Part shown: piece after piece, positions 55,632 to 64,000 of the stretch
Position numbering within the stretch: position 1 is the stretch's first letter
Layout: every line of letters starts with the position of its first letter
NCBI RefSeq assembly: GCF_010093535.1
Contig: NW_022985162.1
Coordinates: 2,640,637-2,704,636 of the forward strand
Length of the DNA: 64,000 nt
Source of the DNA: Lindgomyces ingoldianus
Taxonomy: Eukaryota; Ascomycota; Dothideomycetes; Pleosporales; Lindgomycetaceae
Direction of reading: 5' to 3'
Position numbers and translations under genes: made by a program
Notes under the pieces: model-generated
Database searches by the model: none
Seen by the model: the letters and a program-made list of their open reading frames with translations, nothing else
What the model was told of the DNA's origin: nothing

Positions 55632-58600
55632 TGATGCTGTGAAATGCACCGATGATTCTAAGCACACCCCATGCGGAGAATGGAATCTTGGTTCCCCGAA
55701 GATATTATTAAATTTATCTTGCAGGTCCATGTGCACCTCAATGCACCGCGAGGAGTAACGGGCTCGTTCTGAGACAAAGACCTAGTAATCCGACATAGCG
55801 TTCTTTTGGAGCAATCGAGCAGTTCGGTAAAAAAAAGAGAAGCAAAACCTGAAAGGAGAATAGCTATTAACTGCCCATACCTCGAAGGCCGAGGGGTTGC
55901 AAGCTGGGAAGGTGGGCTGAGACCTGTTGGACAGGTCACTGCTAAGCATGATTGAAAGCAACAACCACCTTCCTGGCTTAAAAATCGGGAAAGTAGAGTG
56001 CAAGTTCTGTCCCACAGAAACAATAAACAATGGCGGGCCATCTCATTTCCCTGCAGGTGAGTTCTTCATCTTGTCTCTTTAACGGCGCTCTGGGGGGTTT
56101 TTTTTTCTAAAAAAGTTTTTTTGTCATGAATTTAAAGCTGTTCTCAATCAGCCATTTAAGAAATTTCTCTCAAGACTGTGTTTTCCCCGTGGGTCCTCAC
56201 TAATGGTAGTGTTTACCTCCGATAGGTCGTGGTCAACCGCACTCCCTCTCTCTGGATGTAGCCTGACCCCCTTGTCTCTGGCTGTCAAGATCTCTGCCTA
56301 TTTGACGAGAAACCTGGTGGCAGAGGTCGTCTCCTGAGAGCTCTTTTGGGTATGTTCTCTCCCCCTTTAATTTATTGGCCTTTAGGCTCTATAAATGGAA
56401 CGGCTCGAGTTCTTGCTGATTATTGCTTCAAAAGCGCTCCACATCCTACACAATATGGGATTGGAATCGTCACCAACTCACTCACTCCTTGCCCGATTCA
56501 TATCAATTGCTGAATTCCTCTCTAGATACGGTCTAGAAAGGAGCTAATCGATTCAGAGAAGGAGGAACCCGTGGTGCCAATGGACCTTGAAAATGCCTTT
56601 ATACTCCGTCGGCAGGTATGTAAGTTTCATCTGTTCGACGAAGCAATCATGAGCTGTCAAATCTTTGATCCGTGGACTATCCTGCAGAGACTGCCTGAGC
56701 CCCATCCATAAGAGTTGAACTGGGTTGGGGATCAAATCCAAAAGATATACTCCTCAAGGGTCTCGCCTTGTCCTGGCAGGAAGGCTTCCCACCAATATGG
56801 GCCGTATTGTAAGGTTTGATCCCCTGGAAGTCTTCTACATCTCATATTCCCTAACCGCTTTTCAGTCTACCATTCTAACTGGCGAAACGAGCCATCCAGC
56901 TATTGTCTGAGAACAAATCGGCCCTGGTATTAAGTAGAGTACCACCGTATGTTGTGTTAGCTCAAGCACTTCTTTAACCGCAAGCCCCCCGTCGCAGAAT
57001 GAAACTACCTAGAAACATACATGATGCTTTCCGAATCCCTTGAAGTGGTCTTCGCGAGAATAGCTGTGTTTATTTTACTGAATCTGTCGTTGCTATTTTA
57101 TATTTCTTATCACGTCACAATACTTTGCTAAGTCGTTGTTTGCCCACGTATCATAAGGTACTGTTGGACCACGACCTTCCAACTTCATCCGTCTAGCAAT
57201 GTCACTCAAGACGAACCTCGACTTGTAGTACAGAGGATCAGTCGGGAGTCGGTTGCCGCCGGGCCTTAGTTGACCGAGGAGATCTTTTATAATTTGAGAT
57301 CGCGTGCATCAAGAACCCTGAGATTCTAACCATATTTCTTTTCAGAGGCCTTGCGCTATACACTTACAACCACGCAAAGGTCTCACGTGGTGTTCACTAC
57401 GGACGAAGATTTACTTATTGAATGTATCTGGGGGAAAGCAACACCTCCTGCTACACTACCTGCAGGGGAGAGTTAGTCACCATGGCAAAGCCCGCAAGAA
57501 TTGGCGTGTAGGCAGGAAGATCAGCATACCTGATTGGGCCTCGGAGGAGAATGTGGAGACGGCTTTGGGTTGGATTTCTTGGAGGGTGATCTTCAGAGGG
57601 CAGTTGTAGGTGTATGTTCTATGGAATCATCATGTGAGGACGGATGGGGAGGGAGAGCAAGGGGGTGGGTGGAGCATGGCAATGACGTTTCTTATTTCCA
57701 ATTGCATTTCACTAGGCCATTTCAAGTGATACTTTCCTCATGATGACGAAATCCGGTCCTCAAATAGTCGCTGCATGATAGCAAAGGACCAAACACATGA
57801 TAGATAGCACTGGCGCCGTTAGAAAGAGGTCGACAGATCATAAGGGCACAGTGAGTTTCCTGGTCGGGTAGATCCTAGTAGAGCTGTGCATGAGGAGGAT
57901 GTTGACTGTCTACATGAATTGGGGAAAAAGTGGAGAGGTCTGGGTCAAATTCCCATTCTACGGCAAGGGGGCTTGAGTGAGTATTAAGCAACGACTAGCA
58001 AGGTCCCCGCAACTCCGTATTTAAACAAGCGGGCCAACCGATGAAGAGATAGAAGGAATTGTGCTCACGAGGACCCACCCTCAAGATAGCACTTGTGACG
58101 CGAAGAACTTCGTCACAGAGGCGGGAAACCTGATGTGCATGTGTTCACCATGACGACATAGCACACAAATATGCTTACCAACTTAACGGATACTTACTCC
58201 GAGGAGGACAATGGCATTGGTCATCAAGAGAGTTCGAGTTATTTGCTCGATGGGATCTATGTGTGCTAGCAAGAGAAGTGCTAGAGCTAGAACAACAGTG
58301 AGGCTACCTTTCTTTGCCAGACGTGGGGAAGCCGTGATGTGAGCATGGAACCGTGGTATTAATTCCCCTCTTCTACTTCTGTAATCCAGGATATCGGCCC
58401 CGAGAAGAACAGCATCCACACAAGCAAACTAATCGATTCGCCTCGGCTCCGTATATCAACGGAGAACTTTGAGTGCATAAACCACGAAAACGGAGCGGAA
58501 TTCAAAAGTGCGAACTCGAGTAGATTCGAAACTCCAGAGAGCATCGCCTCATCCTTAGAGCATAAACTCTAGACCATGCATAGTCAAGGACTTGGAGTGG

Positions 58601-60976
58601 TAGGGGTAAGGGCTAAGAACGGAAACTTCATGTTTTCGAGGGAGTACATTGAGTACGACACTGAGACACCGAGTAAGACCGAAGATCCTAATGAAAGAAC
58701 TCTATATGCGCCAATGATTGTACATTTACATGAGGCACGCATAACTCTTAAACCTTATGAGACTGAACACGTCATTCTCGTGTTTCTGCTTCAACACCAA
58801 ATGCCTGACATGTCTGAGCTGACAGTGCGCTGCCGCCCGAAGTTCTTCACCGGGCAGTCTGATTGTCCAATATGAGTGGAAGAATGGGAACCTCCGGACG
58901 CTAGCGGGCGGTTGCGTGCTCCCGTCTCTCTTTACGCTGAGAGGCTAGCCGGCCTTGTCAGAGAATGAGACTGGGGGCTTCTTGACGTGCAGGAGCAGAG
59001 TGGAGAAATGAAAAGTCAAACAGTGGAGTAGAGACGCGGAGAAGATGGAGTAGATGACTGCCAAGAGAGTGGAGAGAGACTGGGAAAGAGTGTCCTCGGG
59101 CGTGGCCGCCACGCAACAACTATCGCTATTGAACACGCCAAAATGGGTCACCTAGTTGTAAATTGAGACGAATTTTGAGGTCTTGTGTAATGCATCTTTC
59201 ATTTCTTTCATCAGTTGACTGACCCTGAGACTTCTCTTCAGTGACAATGCTTTGGACGGGAGAGAGAACGGCCTCCTGCACCCCGCAAAAGCATCAACGG
59301 AATCTTTCAGACACGTCAGCTCGCGACACCGCTCGATCTCATCAGATAACATTCTCACCTTCGTCAAGGTGAATAGCAGGATGTCGCATGTCGTCAAACT
59401 AGTCTCAACAACAAGGAAGATCGCCAGCACTCATCCCCGTCACATCCTAGTACGTTGAGCTCGCTTGATGTCGATAGATCAGCCACGCTGCATTCGCACG
59501 TGAAAGAAATTTCACGCAAGTGTGGTGTGAAGAGTCAGAGGTCCATCCGCAGATATCTCGATCTCGCCATACGGCACTGAAGCATCGGGGATGTAACCTC
59601 AGCAGTCCTCGGATAATTCTTCGCCATGCCGAGGCGTGCATTCGGCAGCATTTGACAGCTGAGGACCATGAAGAAAAACATGGAATTTTCTCAGCCGCAA
59701 TCCAGGTGTTGAAAGTTTGCTTGATGAATCAGCCCGCAATAATCCAAGGTTTGATTCACGAGCCGCGCGACGCCACGGCCGCGGGAGCGAGATGCCGGCA
59801 GGGGTGGGCCAGAATCGGGTCTCTGGCATCTGCTTTCACATGCATGCGTCATACCCAAAACTGACTCTCATCTCTCAACAACGACGACCGTTGACGCACA
59901 TGCATGCCCCGTCTTGCTCTCCATTGTTTTACTCGTCGCCCACAGAACGTGGGCGCAACGCCGATATCGAGACTGGTAGGCCCCTGCCACGATAAGGACA
60001 ATTTGCAGCCAATTGGACTCGACGCCTCCACGCTGGAAGCCTGGAGAGCAGACGCCATGCATACCCCTCCTTGGTATTTTATCGCATTCATCAGGAATAA
60101 AGATGCTGTACCGCCGCCGGGTGTCCGAACAGGGGGTTAAGGCAGGGCGATGGTAATTTTGATTGATTTAGCAATGGGCATTAGCTTCGTAATGGCCATC
60201 TCCATGTTGTACGTAACACGGCACTCAACACGGCTCTGTAAACGCTCCCGCCGAGAAACGGAAACAGAAGTTTGCCTTTGCAGTGCTCGCAAAGAGGGCT
60301 CCTGGAACCATGTACCCTGGCAGGTGAGTGCCTCCGTGGTGCTTAGATTGGTGCGGCTGTTGGGTCCAAAAGCTTCCGACTTGTCAACAAGGCACCGGGC
60401 CAGTTCGTGCAGTTAACATGCATGATAATTGGGTCTTCGCCTGCAGATTTTCGAACTGTTCGCGGATGAGACGCGATGCTCGCCAACGGGATAGCCTTAT
60501 CGTGACGTTCGACTGCGCGAGTGGTCCAAGCTCCTTTCACATGCTGGGGCGCCTGGAATGATTTCCCTCCCGCAATATCACCCAACTTTTTGCCCACTAA
60601 TTGATTAGTCTATATTCATCTGAGACCTTTAATCTACCCTCTCCTCTTCCTCCCATTACTTCCAAGCCTCCTTCCAGATCCTCCTTCCCTCTTTCCCAGC
60701 TCTGCGTCTCTTGCGAACTAGGAAATCACCCTGTATGTTATCGATAACGGGTCTTTCACATGCCATTCACCATTAACACAAATACAGCGCCGCGCCCAGA
60801 CAGCGCAGCCACAGACGCACCGTCATCACTTCCCGTGCACCAAAAACAAGGTGTGTGTGGATCGCACCTGACCGTTACTCTGCATTGCCTTTCCCCCAAC
60901 GCCCTGCCTTTCCTCGTGCCTCCAGCGGCCTGTCTGACCACCCATACAACCAGACACGACATACTTCGACACCCCA
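55632..60976. other. Gene-poor stretch (5.3 kb)
   Basis: No intact gene recognised. A 99-residue frame at 58576-58875 (+, MHSQGLGVVGVRAKNG) starts with ATG but has no motif. A minus-strand frame at 58183-58419 has a hydrophobic segment (LTVVLALALLLLAHI) and may be a relic. 57418-57740 has two short frames with protein-like composition. 60600-60975 is pyrimidine-rich and is probably the CAP20 promoter/5' UTR. Confidence 0.45.
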
Positions 60977-61633
60977 ATGCCGCACGCTGAACAGGACACT
61001 GCTCCGACAACCAACGGCGAAATGAGCAGCTCACCAATGACTAACGGCGAGAAGCCGCATTCCAAGGTCTTGTCGGTACGTACCTTGCAGAGCCCGCCCC
61101 ACCACCCCTCCACCCTAAACTTTAACTAACGGCCCGTCTAGCATCTCCAATCCTACCCCGTCGTCCACGACTCAGTCGAATTCTACAAAACACACCCGTA
61201 TGGTGCAAAATCGCTGTCCCTGGTCCACAACACCTACGCCCGCTTCATCGCGCCGCTGCACCCATACCTGCAAACACCGTACTCGTACCTCTCCCCGTAC
61301 CTAACCCGAGCCGACGAGCTCGGCGACACAGGGCTCTCCAAAGTTGAGGACAAGTTCCCCATCGTGAAGGAAGACACATCCAAGCTGAAGGAGACGGTGC
61401 AGAGCTATGCGTTCTTGCCGCTGAAGCTTGCCGGACAGGGGAAGGCCTATCTGCTCAGTACGTGGAATGACGAGTACAGCAAGACGAGAGGCGAGAAGGG
61501 ACTTCTGAAGAGCGCGAAGGCGATTGTGAGCACTGAGTTGAAGATCGGACATGATGGATACACGCTGGTGATGCAGTATTTGAGCAAGGGGAAGCAGGAG
61601 GCGAGCAAGAAGGCTGATGAGGTCAAGCAGTAG
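60977..61633 (+). CDS. cap20: CAP20/perilipin-like lipid-droplet protein, 2 exons
   Basis: Fungal CAP20/MPL1 proteins coat lipid droplets; in Colletotrichum and Metarhizium homologues affect lipid content, appressorium turgor and virulence. Exon 1 60977-61075 (MPHAEQDTAPTTNGEMSSSP...), a 66-nt intron (61076-61141, GTACGT...CTAG with ACTAAC), exon 2 61142-61633; 196 residues. Exon 2 shows the family pattern: LQSYPVVHDSVEFYKTHPYG, SLVHNTYARFIAPLHPYLQT, YLSPYLTRADELGDTGLSKV with repeated Pro/Tyr turns, DKFPIVKEDTSKLKETV, and a C-terminal amphipathic Lys-rich helix. No signal peptide or transmembrane segment. Function is from family knowledge. Confidence 0.88.
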
Positions 61634-61659
61634 AGTGAGTAGAGTAGATGGTGGAGGCC

Positions 61660-61712
61660 GGTGTGTGTGTGTGTGTTGTGTGTGCGTGTGTGTGCGTGCG
61701 CGCGCGTGTGTA
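61660..61712. repeat. GT/GC dinucleotide microsatellite
   Basis: About 50 bp of alternating purine-pyrimidine (GTGTGT..., then GCGCGCGTGTGT), starting 27 bp after the CAP20 stop, so probably in its 3' UTR. Alternating GT/GC can adopt Z-DNA. Confidence 0.85.
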
Positions 61713-62350
61713 CACCATCCGGAATGGTGTGGAGGGTTGAGTGGTGGGAATGGGATATCCATGGGCCCTCGCATACCTATGATACCTTTCAGCTTCTTCT
61801 TTGGGCAACAGATTTCAGTCTCGAGTGATCATCTCATATCAATCATGGGTGTGGTCGTCTTTCTTCTTTCTTAGCGTCTGTATTACGAACCTAGGGATAG
61901 ATTTGATATGTAATGTCACAATAATGCTGTATTTCCTATGCTTTTTTCCGCTGCACGGACTAATGCTGTGTCGTTTGTGATTCGGACGTCAGCTAGTGGA
62001 GGAGGCGACTTCATCGCAATCGGCTTCGCCCATCCTTTAGTCGGAAAAATTCGGATATCAACCTCTAGCCATGCTATTAGTGAAGGATATCAAGTCAGAC
62101 GAGAAACACGAGATTAAGGTTTACACGTGAACGACATTCAGTCGGGAGAAAACGCAAGACTAAGATTTGATGGTTGTGGTATTGGCGCCTAAAAAGTCTT
62201 TTGATGCTTCATTTATCAACCCGAAGTACATGCTCGGATGCAAGGGCGATTTTGCCTCTCCACCCTGTAATATCCACCGTCATGCTTGTGTAGGGTCTCC
62301 ACCCGGGTCAAACATTCCAGCCTACGCCCAGCCATGATAGAAAGGAAAGC
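61713..62350. other. Intergenic between convergent cap20 and rpl27
   Basis: About 640 bp of 3' flank for both genes; no feature recognised. Confidence 0.5.
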
Positions 62351-63026
62351 CTAGAATCGCAAGGGAGTAAAGAACCACCTGTTCTTTCCCGACTGGTATC
62401 GCTCCTCAAAAGCCTTCTTCACCGTCTTCTTGGCCTCCTCTCGCTGCGAAACCTCCTTGAATGTGTCGGCCGAAACGACGCCCTTCAGGTTCTCGAGTTC
62501 GAGCGTGTACCGGGTGGGCATAAGGTGGGTGTCTGTCCACTATCAGAACTCATCCGATCCTTCCGTGTTGCTGTCACGTACAGTTGACCTGCTTGACGAA
62601 AGGCTTGACCTTGGACTTCTTCGTCTGCTTCGCTTTCGACATGCGGCGGGTGACTTGTGACGGGTAGCGCTCAATGCCGGCGACGAGAGCGTGGGGAAAG
62701 GGGTGTGATTTAGTTCCATTGTCGAGCGGCTGGATGATGACGCATTTCTTGCCCGCATACCGGCCCCGGGTGATGATCTATTCGCATTGTGAGCGGGTGT
62801 GAAGGGGTTGGATTCGAATGGTTTCAAACGTACGACAACGCGTCCGACCTTAAGGCTGTAGAAGAATCAAAGTTAGCAAGGTCCGAATAGAGTTTCATGG
62901 GTGTTCTGGGGAGTAAATAGTTGCAGAGTGAGTGGACAGCCTAGACTGCCGTAATCGCTCGAAGTCTCTCGATCGTATTGCTGGTAAACCATCTGTCAGA
63001 GAATCTTGGTGCACTCACAACTTCAT
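62351..63026 (-). CDS. rpl27: 60S ribosomal protein eL27, 4 exons
   Basis: Component of the large ribosomal subunit. Exon 1 is only 8 nt (63019-63026, ATGAAGTT), then a 163-nt intron (62856-63018), exon 2 of 22 nt (62834-62855), a 56-nt intron, exon 3 62582-62777, a 49-nt intron (62533-62581) and exon 4 62351-62532, ending TAG. The joined 135-residue protein starts [24 protein letters not shown] and continues [40 protein letters not shown], and ends [12 protein letters not shown], the conserved eL27 C-terminus. Size matches the family (136 in yeast). Early short exons and a longer first intron are common in fungal ribosomal-protein genes. Confidence 0.95.
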
Positions 63027-63209
63027 CGTGGCTGTTTCTCACGGCAGTGGGTGGATTGGTGATGTCGTTCTTAGTCGGGGTTGGATCACAAAATGTCGAT
63101 GTGGGCGAGGTCGGCAGAACATCGGCGCTAAAATATAAGCGAGCTTGGCAAAGGGAAACTTTCTTGAGATTTCCCCCGCAAGAGTGCTCGGAGAACATCC
63201 AATTCCATA
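63027..63209. promoter_or_regulatory. Shared divergent promoter of rpl27 and sof1
   Basis: 183 bp separate the ATGs of a ribosomal-protein gene and a ribosome-biogenesis gene. It is rich in GGTCGG/GTCGATG-like words with a TAAAATATAAG AT-rich patch near 63127-63138. No known ribosomal-protein box can be assigned with confidence. Confidence 0.6.
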
Positions 63210-64000
63210 ATGAAGATCAAGGCACTCAGCAGGTCGGCTGCCTCAGCGCAGGCCCCGGGGTCAAATGTTGCACGCCTACCCAGAAACTTAGATCCAGACC
63301 TTCATCCGTTTGAGCGAGCGCGAGAGTATACCAGAGCTCTCAATGCAACAAAAATCGAGCGCATGTTCGCGCAGCCATTCCTCGGGAGTTTCGAGCCCGG
63401 CCATGTAGATGGGGTGTATTCCTTTGCCAAAGATCCCGAATCGTAAGATTGAGTCAATATAAAAGCACGAGTCTGCGGCTAATATTTCACCCAGACTCGA
63501 GCATCTTGCCTCTGGCAGTGGCGACGGCGTGGTAAAGGTGTGGGACCTCACGAGCCGAGAGGAGAAATGGCAGAGCCAGGCGCACGACACCATCGTCAAG
63601 GGCATGTGTTGGACCAGGGACAAGCGGCTGATTACCTGCGGAAGCGACCGAACCGTTAAAATGTTCGATCCCTACACTACGCCTTCCAAGAGCCCGCCCA
63701 CATCGACGTGGCTAGGCCAGCATGCTTTCACATCAGTCTCCCATCATCGCTTAATCCCCTCCTTTGCTGCTGCAAGCAGCAACATCGCCATCTACGACAC
63801 CTCTCGCGCCTCTGGAACGCCTGTCCAAACCCTATCGTGGCCTACCACCATCGAGACCATTAATGCGGTCGCTTTCAACCAGACAGAAACCTCAATACTG
63901 GCCTCATGCGCTACCGACCGTGCTGTCATACTCTACGACCTCCGCACAAGTTCTCCGCTTCATCGAAATGTCCTCACATTTGCCTCCAATGCCATCTCTT
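63210..64000 (+). CDS. sof1: Sof1/DCAF13-like WD40 ribosome-biogenesis factor, 3'-truncated by window edge
   Basis: Sof1 is an SSU-processome protein needed for 18S rRNA maturation. ATG at 63210 (MKIKALSRSAASAQAPGSNV), exon 1 to 63442, a 52-nt intron (63443-63494, GTAAGA...CCCAG), exon 2 continues past the window. The N-terminal Sof1 signature DPDLHPFERAREYTRALNAT is present, followed by KIERMFAQPFLGSFEPGHVD, then WD repeats (LASGSGDGVVKVWDL, KRLITCGSDRTVKMFDP, and ILASCATDRAVILYDL). About 245 residues are visible of an expected roughly 440. Confidence 0.95.

Noticed and set aside
1..64000. CRISPR arrays, bacterial operons, rRNA genes
   Set aside because: The sequence is eukaryotic. The 11-bp arrays are degenerate and not spacer-separated repeats. 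No rRNA signature was seen.

Overview
The window looks like nuclear DNA of a filamentous ascomycete (Pezizomycotina). The genes have short introns (about 45-110 nt) with GTRAGT-like donors and CTAAC/CTGAC-like branch sites. The conserved genes are typical fungal ones (Wee1, Gyp1-type TBC, Hrp1, Mpe1, COG4, NIPA, CAP20, eL27, Sof1). TG-to-TA and CA-to-TA differences between transposon copies look like repeat-induced point mutation. A leotiomycete is my guess from general protein resemblance only. All gene models, splice sites and counts here were read by hand; no database search or aligner was run.

Layout. 1-17 kb is gene-rich: a 5'-truncated wee1 kinase gene; a short non-autonomous hAT element with a perfect 8-bp target-site duplication; a small secreted cysteine-rich protein; a cyclase-family enzyme; a Gyp1-like Rab GAP; and two neighbouring mRNA 3'-end-processing genes, hrp1 and mpe1. 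17-30 kb is gene-poor: one DUF4360 secreted protein, a RidA-family relic with an in-frame stop, a 3.8-kb near-perfect palindrome built from the 5' part of an LTR retrotransposon and abutting an assembly gap, and an amine-oxidase relic cut by that repeat. 30-43 kb holds secretory-pathway genes: a GPI-type glycoprotein, a GH125 mannosidase, COG4, and a NIPA-type Mg2+ transporter.

46.57-54.49 kb is a Mutator-like (MULE) transposon with 41-bp terminal inverted repeats and a 9-bp target-site duplication (8/9 matching). It carries two convergent multi-exon genes: a transposase and a small protein with zinc-finger-like Cys/His motifs. A 3.07-kb hAT element is nested inside the last transposase exon. 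The non-coding DNA of the MULE, including nearly every intron, is built from a degenerate 11-bp monomer containing the palindrome AACNNGTT, and several introns end exactly at a monomer boundary (…GTTCAG). I consider this the most interesting and possibly undescribed feature of the window.

54.7-64 kb carries an alpha/beta-hydrolase, a long empty stretch, a CAP20/perilipin-like lipid-droplet protein, and a divergent pair of ribosome-related genes, rpl27 (-) and sof1 (+), sharing a 183-bp promoter; sof1 runs off the end.
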